A DNA stretch of 64,000 bases from Sphingobium fuliginis. Lineage in GTDB: Bacteria; Pseudomonadota; Alphaproteobacteria; Sphingomonadales; Sphingomonadaceae. The position numbers were made by a program, and so were the translations under genes. The notes below the pieces were generated by a model. That model saw nothing but the letters and a program-made list of their open reading frames with translations, had not been told where the DNA came from and searched no databases. The stretch lies in the NCBI RefSeq assembly GCF_004152845.1, contig NZ_SEON01000001.1, forward strand, positions 682,001 through 746,000, read 5' to 3'. Shown in pieces: positions 43,311 to 51,288 of this stretch. Position 1 is the stretch's first letter. Each line of letters begins with the position of its first letter.

Positions 43311-44501
43311 TCAGGCCGCAGCCTCCGCAAAGCTCCGCGCGCCGGCGGAAAGCCGTTCGACGCATTCCGCGACATGGCTTTCCTCGATCACGAGCGGCGG
43401 CAGGATGCGCACGACATTCTGTCCCGCCGACACCGTCAGCAGGCCATGATTGTCGCGCAGATGCGCCACGAAGGCGCGGGCATCGAAATCATCCTTCAGC
43501 TTGACGCCCAGCATCAGGCCCAGCCCACGCACATCCTCGAACATGTCGTGATTGGGGATAAGCTGCTCCAACGCCGAACGCAGGCGCGCGCCGATGCCCT
43601 TCACATGGTCGAGGAAACCCTCGCCCAGCACTTCGTCCAGCACGGTCAGCCCGACGGCCATGGCCAGCGGATTGCCGCCATAGGTCGACCCATGGGTGCC
43701 GAACACCATGCCCTTGGCCGCTTCCTCGGTCGCGAGGCAGGCGCCCAGCGGGAAGCCAGCGCCGATGCCCTTGGCCACCGCCATGATGTCGGGGGTCAGG
43801 CCATATTGCTCATGGGCGAAGAAGGTGCCGGTGCGGGCATAGCCGCACTGCACCTCGTCCAGGATCAGCAGCAGGCCCTGGTCGTCGCACAGCTTGCGCA
43901 GGCCGCTCAGAAACTCCTGCGTCGCCGGCGTCACGCCGCCTTCGCCCTGCACCGTTTCCACCAGGAAACCGGCGGTGTTCTCATCGACGGCGGCCGTCGC
44001 GGCCTCCAGATCGTTGAACGGCACCACGGTGAAGCCGGGCAGCAGCGGTTCGAAACCGTCGCGCATCTTGGGCTGGCTGGTGGCGGAGATCGTCCCCAGC
44101 GTCCGCCCATGGAAGGCGTTGTCGAAGCTGATGATCTTGTGCCGGTGCGCCTCGCCATTGGCATAGTGGTAACGGCGCGCGGTCTTGATCGCGCATTCCA
44201 CCGCTTCCGCGCCCGAATTGGTGAAGAACACCGTATCGGCAAAGGTCGTGTCGACCAGACGCTGCGCGAATTTCTCGCCCAGCGGCATGCCGTAGAGGTT
44301 CGACGTGTGCATCAGCGTCGCGGCCTGATCCGCGATCGCCTTGACCAGCTTGGGATGGCCATGGCCCAGCAGGTTGACCGCGATGCCGCTGGCGAAATCC
44401 AGATAGCGCTCGCCGCGTTCCCCGATCAGATAGCAGCCCTCGCCTCGGACCGGGCGTACATCGCACCGGGGGTAAACGGGCATGAGCGGCGTAATCGACA
44501 T
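43311..44501 (-). CDS. argD: Acetylornithine aminotransferase
   Basis: PLP enzyme of arginine (and possibly lysine) biosynthesis, class III aminotransferase. [68 protein letters not shown] and the PLP lysine in [15 protein letters not shown] are present. The product is 396 residues from the ATG at 44,501. Upstream a terminator and a palindromic repeat separate it from the flagellar cluster. Confidence 0.95.
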   Translation of the reverse strand: MSITPLMPVYPRCDVRPVRGEGCYLIGERGERYLDFASGIAVNLLGHGHPKLVKAIADQAATLMHTSNLYGMPLGEKFAQRLVDTTFADTVFFTNSGAEAVECAIKTARRYHYANGEAHRHKIISFDNAFHGRTLGTISATSQPKMRDGFEPLLPGFTVVPFNDLEAATAAVDENTAGFLVETVQGEGGVTPATQEFLSGLRKLCDDQGLLLILDEVQCGYARTGTFFAHEQYGLTPDIMAVAKGIGAGFPLGACLATEEAAKGMVFGTHGSTYGGNPLAMAVGLTVLDEVLGEGFLDHVKGIGARLRSALEQLIPNHDMFEDVRGLGLMLGVKLKDDFDARAFVAHLRDNHGLLTVSAGQNVVRILPPLVIEESHVAECVERLSAGARSFAEAAA

Positions 44502-44544
44502 GGTCCTTCCCTTTCTGGGCTGATGCAAACAAAGTCCGAAACGC

Positions 44545-44570
44545 AAAAAGGCGGCCCCCGCCGGGCCGCC
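44545..44570 (-). terminator. Intrinsic terminator downstream of fliS
   Basis: GGCGGCCC, five bases, GGGCCGCC form a strong 8-bp stem. On the minus strand it is followed by TTTTT. It closes the long minus-strand flagellar unit before argD begins. Confidence 0.75.
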
Positions 44571-44627
44571 CTTTGCGAGCGCTGCCTATACAAGCGCGCC
44601 TTTGAAGGCGCAACCCCGTGCAACATG

Positions 44628-44656
44628 CCGTCATCCGGCGAAGGCCGGGATGACGG
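44628..44656. repeat. Intergenic palindrome CCGTCATCCGGCG / GCCGGGATGACGG
   Basis: A 29-bp near-perfect inverted repeat with loop AAG, 7 bp downstream of the fliS stop. It has the CGTCAT...CCGGCGAAGGCCGG form of dispersed palindromic repeats common in sphingomonad and other alphaproteobacterial genomes. It probably stabilises the 3' end of the flagellar transcript. Confidence 0.6.
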
Positions 44657-44662
44657 ACGCCT

Positions 44663-45061
44663 TCAGCCGATCTGGTTCCACGCCTCCGCGATCTCGCCGA
44701 TCATCAGGCGGGCCTGCTCCACCGGCGCGGCATCATGCTCCTTGGCGCTGACGAGCAGTAGGCGCCGCGCTTCGCGGTAGATCTGGGCGAGGCCAGTGGC
44801 GATGTCTCCGCCCTTGTCGAAATCGAGGCTCGATTCCAGCGCGAAGAGGATCGACATGGCGCGGGCCTGCTTGTCCGAAACCTTGAGCCGGTCGCCATTG
44901 CGTTCCGCCAGCGCGGCGGCATCCAGCGCCAGCAGCAGCTCGTCGAACAGCACCTTGACCAGCGCGTGGGGCGTCGCACCCTCGATCCGGCTGCCCGAAT
45001 GGACCGCCGCATAGCGCCGCGCCGCTGCCGTGCCGCCGAACCCGCCATGATTGTAGAACAT
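44663..45061 (-). CDS. fliS: Flagellin export chaperone FliS
   Basis: Small all-helical protein of 132 residues that holds flagellin unpolymerised until secretion. The N-terminal aromatic start with Y-A-A-V, then ATPHALVKVLFDELLLALDA (matching the conserved L-x-x-x-L-Y-D/E-x-x-x helix) and ILFALESSLDFDKGGDIATG followed by LAQIYREARRLL fit FliS. Last gene of the flagellar cluster, 21 bp after fliD, the usual fliD-fliS pair. Confidence 0.9.
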   Translation of the reverse strand: MFYNHGGFGGTAAARRYAAVHSGSRIEGATPHALVKVLFDELLLALDAAALAERNGDRLKVSDKQARAMSILFALESSLDFDKGGDIATGLAQIYREARRLLLVSAKEHDAAPVEQARLMIGEIAEAWNQIG

Positions 45062-45082
45062 GATATTCCGACCCTTTCGGTA

Positions 45083-46528
45083 TTAATTGTCGTTTTTGGT
45101 CCAGAGGGCGACCTGCTGCTGGAGATAGCTTTGCGTCGCCTTCAACGCCGACAGGCGCGTTTCCATGGCCGAATAGACCTTGGTGAGCTGTTCCTGATAG
45201 TTGGTCATCTGGGTATCGAGCTTGTCGAGCTGATCCGTCAGATCCTTCGCCAGCTTCTCATATTTGTCCTGCGTGGTGGCGAGCGGTCCGCCATCCTTCT
45301 TGATATTGTCGCGCACGCTGTCCATCAGGCCGGCAAGGCCGATATTCGTGGCGGTCTTGACCGACGGGTTCAGCAATTGCGTGATCGCCTTCGGATCGGC
45401 CGCGATCGCCTTGTCCAGCGCCTTGGTATCGAGCGACAGCGTACCGTCGCGATTGGTGCTGACGCCCAGGTCGTTCAGCGTCTTGTAGGCGCCGGTGCTG
45501 CTGAGCTGGGCCGACACCATCTGCGAAAGCTGCCGCTTCATGTCGCGGATCGAGGATTCTCCGTTCAGCACGCCCGCATTGGACGAGTCCGTGCCGGTGG
45601 AGGTGGCGGTGTTCAGCGCCTTCATCAGCGTGTTGTAGGCGTCGACGAATTCGACCATCAGGTCGCGCATCGACGTGGTCGGCTCTGTCGTGGCGAGCGT
45701 GACGCTGGTCCCAGGCGCCGCCTTGTTGAGGTCGATGCGCAGATAGGGGATCGCGCCGTCGATGGTGTTGCCGGCATAATGCTGCTCCACGCCGTCGAGC
45801 AGGATCACCGCGTCCGCCGGGTCGGCGGCGCTGGCCATGGTGCTGCCGGCCGGGACGCTGGCCTTGGTCCAGGCGAACTGGTCCAGGGACGCGCCGCTGG
45901 CATCGGGGGTGGAGGAAGAAACCGTCAGCGAGATGTCGTTGGCCGCACCGGTCGGCCCCTTCATCATCAGGCGGGTGCCCTGCGAATCGGTGATGACGGA
46001 GGCGGTGACGCCGGTACCGGACGCGTTGATGGCGGCGGCAAGGCCGGCATAGCTGTTGTTGGCCGAGGTGATGGTGACGGGAACCGCCGCGCCGGAACCG
46101 ACCTTCAGCATCAGCGTGCCCGTGCCCACGGTCGCCGCCGCGCCGCTTGCCGCATCGGTGTTCGCGTTGACCGCCGACACCAGCGTCCGGCTGGTCGCCA
46201 GGTTACGCACTTCGATCTGCGCCGGAAGGCCGGTGGGCGTGCCGCCGGGCAGCGCGCTGACCGAAGCGATGCTGGGGTCGTTGGAAGCCGGCGCGCCCGA
46301 ATAGCCGGTGCCCGCGAGCAGGCTGTTCAGCGCATCGGCAAAGGTGTCGAGCGAACTGGAGGCCGACGCCAGGGCGGAAATCCGCGCGGTGTTCAGCGTC
46401 TGGCGACTGGTGATGGCCGTCTGGCGCGGTTCCTTGGTGGCGCTGACCAGGCTGGAGACGAGCGACGCGGTGTCGATGCCCGATCCCGCGCCTAGCGCCG
46501 TCAAGATGCTGCTGCTCACCGAAGTCAT
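45083..46528 (-). CDS. fliD: Flagellar filament cap protein FliD
   Basis: Filament cap (HAP2) of 481 residues. The N-terminal segment SSILTALGAGSGIDTASLVS matches FliD_N, which begins G-x-G-S-G-I-D. The C-terminal YEKLAKDLTDQLDKLDTQMT coiled coil with YQEQLTKVYSAMETRLSALK is FliD_C. The middle is Ser/Thr/Ala-rich and variable, as expected for exposed domains. The ATG at 46,528 has AAAGGA 6 nt upstream. Paired with fliS. Confidence 0.93.
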   Translation of the reverse strand: MTSVSSSILTALGAGSGIDTASLVSSLVSATKEPRQTAITSRQTLNTARISALASASSSLDTFADALNSLLAGTGYSGAPASNDPSIASVSALPGGTPTGLPAQIEVRNLATSRTLVSAVNANTDAASGAAATVGTGTLMLKVGSGAAVPVTITSANNSYAGLAAAINASGTGVTASVITDSQGTRLMMKGPTGAANDISLTVSSSTPDASGASLDQFAWTKASVPAGSTMASAADPADAVILLDGVEQHYAGNTIDGAIPYLRIDLNKAAPGTSVTLATTEPTTSMRDLMVEFVDAYNTLMKALNTATSTGTDSSNAGVLNGESSIRDMKRQLSQMVSAQLSSTGAYKTLNDLGVSTNRDGTLSLDTKALDKAIAADPKAITQLLNPSVKTATNIGLAGLMDSVRDNIKKDGGPLATTQDKYEKLAKDLTDQLDKLDTQMTNYQEQLTKVYSAMETRLSALKATQSYLQQQVALWTKNDN

Positions 46529-46914
46529 TGGCCGTCCTTTCAAGAGAGAGAACGGCCCTAGCGCGAAGACCTTTAGGAATGATTTTCAGGGGGGAAGGCA
46601 GGAGCCCACCTCACCGACGCAACATCCAGGCCGCGTGGACGAATTTCGAAATGTCCGGGATTGGCCAATCCAAGACATTCCCCTCCCGCAAGCGGGAGGG
46701 GTTAGGGGTGGGCGCGAGCGCAGCGAGCTGCTGACTTAGCCGTTGCAAAACAGCGCAGATGCCGCGCCAGCCCACCCCCTAACCCCCTCCCGCCTGAGGG
46801 AGGGGGAATGTCGGCAATCCACCCCAACCGCTCAGACCACAGTCCTGAATTTCTCAACGCCGCCTGTAACGGCACGCTCGCGAGCAGGCGCAGGAGCGCC
46901 GCGACGAACCCGGC
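46529..46914. repeat. Repeat-rich interval upstream of fliD
   Basis: A 386-bp gap in the flagellar cluster holding two head-to-head palindromes. The first (46,680-46,701) has perfect 10-bp arms CCCCTCCCGC and GCGGGAGGGG around AA. The second (46,783-46,806) has arms CCCCCTCCC and GGGAGGGGG. Both are flanked by GTTAGGGG/CCCCTAAC and by GGAATGTC-like sequences in mirror orientation, so the ~160 bp (46,655-46,815) forms an inverted pair. No gene is supported. The fliD promoter should lie within or downstream of it. Confidence 0.65.
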
Positions 46915-47373
46915 TCAAACGCCCGGAGACAGAATCTGATCGACCGCGCCGCGACGGATGTTGGCCTGCGCCGCATGGGCATAGGCGGCCTGCTCCGCGA
47001 TGCGCTTGGCGACGCGGATCGTGCTTTCCACCGCCTCCTTGGAGGCCGGGGGCAAGGGGACCAGTATCTGCGGCTCGGGCAGCATCGACTGGATTTCGTC
47101 GGCTGCTCCGTCGACCGTCACCGTGCCGCCCTGACTGCGCAATTCAGCCAGAATGTCGGCAATGCGGGCATGCACCTTGGCATATTCGGCGCTGGTCGCG
47201 ATGCTTTCTTCCACGCCCGACTGATCCTCGGGCGTCGGCGCCTGCCGGGACGATCCACCGCCCTGATGCACGGTGGCGGCCGATGAAATGGGCCCAATCG
47301 CGGACACGGCGGACGGCGCGCGGGTCGCGCCGCGCTCCACCGACAGTTCAGTCCGCGAAATATAGTCGTTCAT
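46915..47373 (-). CDS. Small unknown protein of the flagellar cluster
   Basis: Protein of 152 residues without signal peptide or membrane segment. The first ~65 residues are polar and Ser/Gly/Thr-rich, then a helical part (YAKVHARIADILAELRSQGG) leads to a VTVDGAADEIQSMLPEP stretch and a second helix (SKEAVESTIRVAKRIAEQAA). It lies between flhB and fliD on the same strand and has its own promoter-like region (47,403-47,440). Position suggests a filament assembly or regulatory protein, but no family is recognised. It is not FlaG, FlgM or FlgN by motif. Confidence 0.6.
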   Translation of the reverse strand: MNDYISRTELSVERGATRAPSAVSAIGPISSAATVHQGGGSSRQAPTPEDQSGVEESIATSAEYAKVHARIADILAELRSQGGTVTVDGAADEIQSMLPEPQILVPLPPASKEAVESTIRVAKRIAEQAAYAHAAQANIRRGAVDQILSPGV

Positions 47374-47402
47374 GACGCACATCCTAATGCGTCCCCGTGA
47401 AG

Positions 47403-47440
47403 ATTATACGGATATTAAGTCCTAAACTTAAGTTAAGGAC
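47403..47440 (-). promoter_or_regulatory. Promoter-like element with overlapping 22-bp palindrome
   Basis: On the minus strand TTAAGT, 17 bases, TATAAT form a sigma-70-like promoter (TATAAT at plus positions 47,403-47,408) about 30 bp before the ATG at 47,373. Around the -35 a 22-bp near-perfect palindrome (47,419-47,440; GTCCT/AGGAC ends with an AACTTAAGTT core) could be an operator. This AT-rich patch stands out in GC-rich surroundings. Confidence 0.45.
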
Positions 47441-47467
47441 GATCGATTTTCAGGAAACCGCTGATTA

Positions 47468-48607
47468 TCAAGATGATTTTTTGCCGTCCGCGTCGAAGCG
47501 CAGATCGTCCGGCACGGTGATGAATGGCCGGTCCATCTCGCTCGCCACCCGATTCTCCACCCGGAAGACGAAGGCAAGGACGGTCGCGACCGCCATGTAC
47601 AGCCCTTCATTGACGATCTGCCCGGCGCGCGAGGTGAAGTATATGGCGCGGGCCAGTTCGGGATATTGCAGCACCGTGACCCCGTTCTGGTCGGCAAGGT
47701 CGCGGATCGCCGCCGCCACCGCGTCACAGCCGCGCGCCACCACCACCGGCGCGGCGTCCTGCCCCGGCTTGTAGCGCAAGGCGACGGCGAAATGGGTGGG
47801 GTTGGTGATGATGACGCTGGCCTCCGCCACCGCCTTGCGGGTCGAACCGCTCAGCACCTCATATTGCTTGCGGCGGATATGGCCTTTCAGCTCGGGGGAA
47901 CCTTCGCTCTCCTTATGCTCGTCCTTGATCTCCTGCTTGGTCATCGACAGCCGCCTGAACCGCTGCATGAGCTGGGCGGGAACGTCGATGCCCGCGATCA
48001 GGAACAGGCCCCCCGCCATGATCAGGCAGGTCATGATGAACATGTTGCCAAGGTCCGCCATGGCGGGCGCCAGCCCCGCCTTGCCCAGCCCGACGATCTC
48101 CGTCAGCCGGTCCCAGATCATCCAGACGCCGATCGCGCCCAGCAGCGCGACCTTGGCGACGGACTTGACCAGTTCGATCAGCCCCTGGAGCCCGAACATG
48201 CGCTTGAGGCCGGCGGCGGGATTGAGCTTCGACGCCTTGGGCGCGAAGGCGCCGGGACGGAAGCCGAGCGAGCCGAGCAGCGCCGGCCCCGCAATGGCAG
48301 CCAGCAAGGTCGCCAGCAATATCCCCGCGACCGGCAGGGCGATGCCGGACAGGAGCGCGATGCCCCGGTCGGCCGGCGCGAAATTCACGATGTCCTCCCG
48401 CCGGAAACGCAACGCCTCTATCAGCATGTCGGACAGGGATTCGACCATCGATGGCCCGGTGACCGCGATCCAGCCAATGCCGGCCATCACCACCAATGCA
48501 GTGGCGAGATCGCGGGACTGGAGAATGTCGCCATTCTTGGCCGCGTCCTTCAGCTTCTTGGCTGTCGGCTTCTCGGTCTTTTCGCCGCCGCCATTGCTCC
48601 CGGCCAT
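47468..48607 (-). CDS. flhB: Flagellar export apparatus protein FlhB
   Basis: Substrate-specificity switch of the flagellar type III export gate, 379 residues. The N-terminal EKTEKPTAKKLKDAAKNGDI is typical. Four transmembrane helices follow, then the cytoplasmic domain with the self-cleavage motif NPTHFAVALRY. The C-terminal segment PELARAIYFTSRAGQIVNEG is conserved. Two bp downstream of fliR. FlhA, its partner, is not in the window. Confidence 0.96.
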   Translation of the reverse strand: MAGSNGGGEKTEKPTAKKLKDAAKNGDILQSRDLATALVVMAGIGWIAVTGPSMVESLSDMLIEALRFRREDIVNFAPADRGIALLSGIALPVAGILLATLLAAIAGPALLGSLGFRPGAFAPKASKLNPAAGLKRMFGLQGLIELVKSVAKVALLGAIGVWMIWDRLTEIVGLGKAGLAPAMADLGNMFIMTCLIMAGGLFLIAGIDVPAQLMQRFRRLSMTKQEIKDEHKESEGSPELKGHIRRKQYEVLSGSTRKAVAEASVIITNPTHFAVALRYKPGQDAAPVVVARGCDAVAAAIRDLADQNGVTVLQYPELARAIYFTSRAGQIVNEGLYMAVATVLAFVFRVENRVASEMDRPFITVPDDLRFDADGKKSS

Positions 48608-48609
48608 GG

Positions 48610-49404
48610 TCAGTGCCCCTCAGCGATGGTCTGGGCCTGGTCCAGCCCGGCCTTCAGGGCGGCGGTGATCCCTTCCCCCATGATCGGCGCGGTGACGGCC
48701 AGCAGGATGAGCCCCGCCATCAGCGCCACCGGCATACCGACCGCGAACAGGTTGAGCGCGGGCGCTGTGCGCGCCAGCATGCCCATGACGATCTGCACCA
48801 GCACCAGCGCGAAACCGACCGGCAGCGCGATGGTGACGCCCGCGCCGAGCAGCGCGCCGCCGAATTCGATCAGGTGCCAGACCGCATCGTTGCTCAGCAT
48901 CGCGCCACCCGGCGGCAGCGCCTGATAGCTTTGCACGACAAAGCTCACCAGCATCAGATGCCCGTCCATCGCCAGCAGCAGGAAGGTCGACAGGATGGAG
49001 AGGAACTGGCCCACCGCCTGCGTCGCCTGACCCGACGAAGGATCGACCATCGCCGCGAAATTGAGGCCCATGGTGTTGCCGATAGCCTCCCCGGCCACCA
49101 GCGCGGCGGCATAGCCGATCTGCACGGCAAAACCGATGGCGAGGCCGGCAAGCACCTCACCCGCGACCAGCATCACGCCCTGGAAACTGGCGACGCCGTC
49201 GGCGGGAAGCTGGATAGGCACGCTGTTGAGCGCTGCCATGCCCAGCGCCAGCGACAGGATCAGCCGCAATTGCAACGGCACGGCGGGCGCGCCGAAGACG
49301 GGCGCGGCGATGAAGGCGGCGCCGGGGCGGATCATGGCGATCAGCCAGATCCAGAGCTGGACTTCCACATTGACAAAGCCTGGGGCGAAGCCCGGCGCGA
49401 TCAT
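48610..49404 (-). CDS. fliR: Flagellar export apparatus protein FliR
   Basis: Inner-membrane export gate component of 264 residues with about six hydrophobic segments. The start (VNVEVQLWIWLIAMIRPGAA) and the AGEVLAGLAIGFAVQIGYAA segment are FliR hallmarks. It overlaps fliQ by 4 bp (ATGA) and is followed by flhB, the conserved fliPQR-flhB order. Confidence 0.94.
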   Translation of the reverse strand: MIAPGFAPGFVNVEVQLWIWLIAMIRPGAAFIAAPVFGAPAVPLQLRLILSLALGMAALNSVPIQLPADGVASFQGVMLVAGEVLAGLAIGFAVQIGYAAALVAGEAIGNTMGLNFAAMVDPSSGQATQAVGQFLSILSTFLLLAMDGHLMLVSFVVQSYQALPPGGAMLSNDAVWHLIEFGGALLGAGVTIALPVGFALVLVQIVMGMLARTAPALNLFAVGMPVALMAGLILLAVTAPIMGEGITAALKAGLDQAQTIAEGH

Positions 49405-49673
49405 TGCAGCAGGTCCGGAATGCGCTCGAAAATCTCGCGCGTGAAATCGGCGATCAGCACCATGATGGAACCGCCGAACAGCACCAGCATCGCGCCGACG
49501 ACGATGATCTTGGGGATGAAGGCCAGCGTCTGTTCATTGATGGAGGTCGCGGCCTGCACCATGCCGATGACGACGCCTGCGATCAGCGCGGGAATCAGGA
49601 TCGGCGCTGCCGCCAGCGCCGTGATCCACAGCGCCTGCTGCGCCAGCCCCATGAAGAAATCGGCGTTTTCCAT
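49401..49673 (-). CDS. fliQ: Flagellar export apparatus protein FliQ
   Basis: Ninety-residue membrane protein with two helices (ALWITALAAAPILIPALIAG and IIVVGAMLVLFGGSIMVLIA). The connecting loop VGMVQAATSINEQTLAFIPK is the FliQ signature. Part of the FliPQR export gate. Overlaps fliR by 4 bp. Confidence 0.95.
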   Translation of the reverse strand: MENADFFMGLAQQALWITALAAAPILIPALIAGVVIGMVQAATSINEQTLAFIPKIIVVGAMLVLFGGSIMVLIADFTREIFERIPDLLQ

Positions 49674-49720
49674 GGATCAGCCCGCCCCGGAGCCGTCTGG
49701 AGGAGAGAAGCGCCAGCCCT

Positions 49721-50500
49721 TCATGTCGCGAACGATCCGGCCAGCGAACCCATGGTCAACGCCCAGCCGTCCACCAGCACGAACAGCAGCAGCTTGAACG
49801 GCATGGAGATGATCGTGGGCGACAGCATCATCATGCCGAGCGCCATCAGCGTCGATGCGACCACAAGGTCGATGATCAGGAACGGCAGGAAGATCATGAA
49901 GCCGATCTGGAAAGCGGTCTTCAGTTCCGACGTCACAAAGGCCGGCAGCAGGATGGAGAAGGGAATGTCGGCGGGCGAGCGGAAGGCCGGCGCCTCCGCC
50001 AGATTGGAGAAGAGCTTGAGGTCCGTCTCGCGGGTCTGCTTGGTCATGAAGCCGTGCAGCACCTTGCCCGAACGGCCCACCGCCTCCTCGATGGAAATCT
50101 GCCCCTTGCCATAGGGATCGAAGGCCTGGGCGTTGATCTGGTCAATGGCCGGCCGCATCACGAACAGGGAGAGGAACAGCGACAGGCCGACCAGCACCTG
50201 ATTGGGCGGCGTCTGTTGCAGGCCAAGCGCCTGACGCAGCAGCGACAGGACGATGATGATGCGGGTGAAGCTGGTCATCATGAGGATCAGCGACGGCAAC
50301 ACCGTCAGCAGGCTCATGAGGATCAGGATCTGCAGCGATAGGGACAGCGAACGGCCGTCGCCGCTGATCTGCCCCATGGCGCGGCTCAGCGCGCCGCCAT
50401 TGTCGACGGGCGCCGGAGCGGCGGGCGCGGCCTGCGCAAAGGCGGGCATGGCAAGGACCAGGGTCAGCAGCAGCAGCGCCACCACGCCCCATTTCATCAT
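49721..50500 (-). CDS. fliP: Flagellar export apparatus protein FliP
   Basis: Export gate protein of 259 residues. A cleavable signal peptide (KWGVVALLLLTLVLAMPAFA, then QAA) is typical of FliP. The TSFTRIIIVLSLLRQALGLQ motif with QTPPNQVLVGLSLFLS, and the DLVVASTLMALGMMMLSPTI segment followed by SMPFKLLLFVLVDGW, are diagnostic. Two adjacent ATG codons (50,500 and 50,497) are possible starts. There is no normal ribosome-binding site because a CCCCGC/GCGGGG palindrome directly abuts the start codon. Read-through from fliO may help expression. Confidence 0.95.
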   Translation of the reverse strand: MMKWGVVALLLLTLVLAMPAFAQAAPAAPAPVDNGGALSRAMGQISGDGRSLSLSLQILILMSLLTVLPSLILMMTSFTRIIIVLSLLRQALGLQQTPPNQVLVGLSLFLSLFVMRPAIDQINAQAFDPYGKGQISIEEAVGRSGKVLHGFMTKQTRETDLKLFSNLAEAPAFRSPADIPFSILLPAFVTSELKTAFQIGFMIFLPFLIIDLVVASTLMALGMMMLSPTIISMPFKLLLFVLVDGWALTMGSLAGSFAT

Positions 50501-50586
50501 CCCCGCGCAGGCGGGGACCCATCCCCCGGCAGCAGCCTGCGGACCCGAGGTCCGGAGAGGGGTTCCCGCCTGCGCCGGAATGACGG
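50501..50586. repeat. Palindromic repeat pair filling the fliO-fliP gap
   Basis: The 97-bp gap between fliO and fliP consists almost wholly of two related repeats in opposite orientation: TCATCCCCGCGCAGGCGGGG (from 50,497) and TTCCCGCCTGCGCCGGAATG (about 50,563-50,582). Each half forms a hairpin and the two can also pair with each other. This is a REP/BIME-like unit inserted inside an operon, and it displaces the usual fliP leader. Confidence 0.6.
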
Positions 50587-50597
50587 TGGCAAGCAGG

Positions 50598-50864
50598 TCA
50601 GCGCCCGGCACGATAAGGGTCGCCTTCCGCGATCTTCTCGATCCGCCCCCGCGTCACGGAAAGCAGGATCTTCTTCCCCTCGAACTCCACGACGGCGAGC
50701 TTGCCGAACGTCCCCATCGGCAATGCTTCCAGCACCTTGAGCGACCGGTCGTTCTGCCCCGCCATCATGCCCGGCTGATATTTGCGCCACAGCCACAGCG
50801 CGCCGAAGGCCATGCCGCCGACCAGAGGCAATAAAATCAGCAGCTTGACGAAATACCAGATCAT
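50598..50864 (-). CDS. fliO: Flagellar biosynthesis protein FliO
   Basis: Short membrane protein of 88 residues. One N-terminal transmembrane helix (FVKLLILLPLVGGMAFGALW) is followed by a cytoplasmic part with LKVLEALPMGTFGKLAVVEF and GKKILLSVTRGRI, the conserved FliO core (L-x-x-x-x-x-x-V-x-x-x-x-K-x-L-L-x-V). Helps assemble FliP into the export gate. Lies between fliN and fliP as usual. Confidence 0.9.
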   Translation of the reverse strand: MIWYFVKLLILLPLVGGMAFGALWLWRKYQPGMMAGQNDRSLKVLEALPMGTFGKLAVVEFEGKKILLSVTRGRIEKIAEGDPYRAGR

Positions 50865-50949
50865 GAGGGCTTTCCGCGAAGATGGTTAATTCGTCATCCG
50901 TTCCGAAAGATTGGCGCGCAAGGCAAGCGGTAAATCTGCCGCCTGCGCT

Positions 50950-51288
50950 TCAGCCGCGCCGCTCGACGCCCGCCAGCCGGCTTTCGGCAGCCGCGATTTC
51001 GACGATGCGGATGCCGTAGCGGCCGTTCACCGTCACCACCTCTCCCTTGGCGATCAGCGCGCCGTTGACCATGATGTCGAGCAGGTCGTCGGCCTGGCGG
51101 TCCAGTTCCACGACGCTTCCTTCGCTCAGATCCATGACCTCCGCCAGCCGGAGCGAGGTCGACCCGACCTCCACCGACATGCGGACGGGAATGTCGGCCA
51201 GCAACCGGAACTGGCGGTTGTTCACCATGCGGGAAATGCTGTCCTCGCCCACGCTGTCAAGGCGGGGGGCTTCGCTCATGTCGCTCAT
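50950..51288 (-). CDS. fliN: Flagellar motor switch protein FliN
   Basis: C-ring protein of 112 residues. The C-terminal ~75 residues form the SpoA/FliMN domain: LADIPVRMSVEVGSTSLRLA, VMDLSEGSVVELDRQADDLL and VNGALIAKGEVVTVNGRYGI. Binds FliM and controls rotor direction. Its start overlaps the end of fliM by 4 bp. Confidence 0.95.
   Translation of the reverse strand: MSDMSEAPRLDSVGEDSISRMVNNRQFRLLADIPVRMSVEVGSTSLRLAEVMDLSEGSVVELDRQADDLLDIMVNGALIAKGEVVTVNGRYGIRIVEIAAAESRLAGVERRG

Noticed and set aside
43263..44780. Plus-strand open frame of 505 codons
   Set aside because: Antisense to argD and the fliS terminator region; no recognisable protein features.
50501..50611. N-terminal extension of FliP by 37 codons from a GTG
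   Set aside because: Consists of palindromic repeat sequence and would displace the signal peptide.
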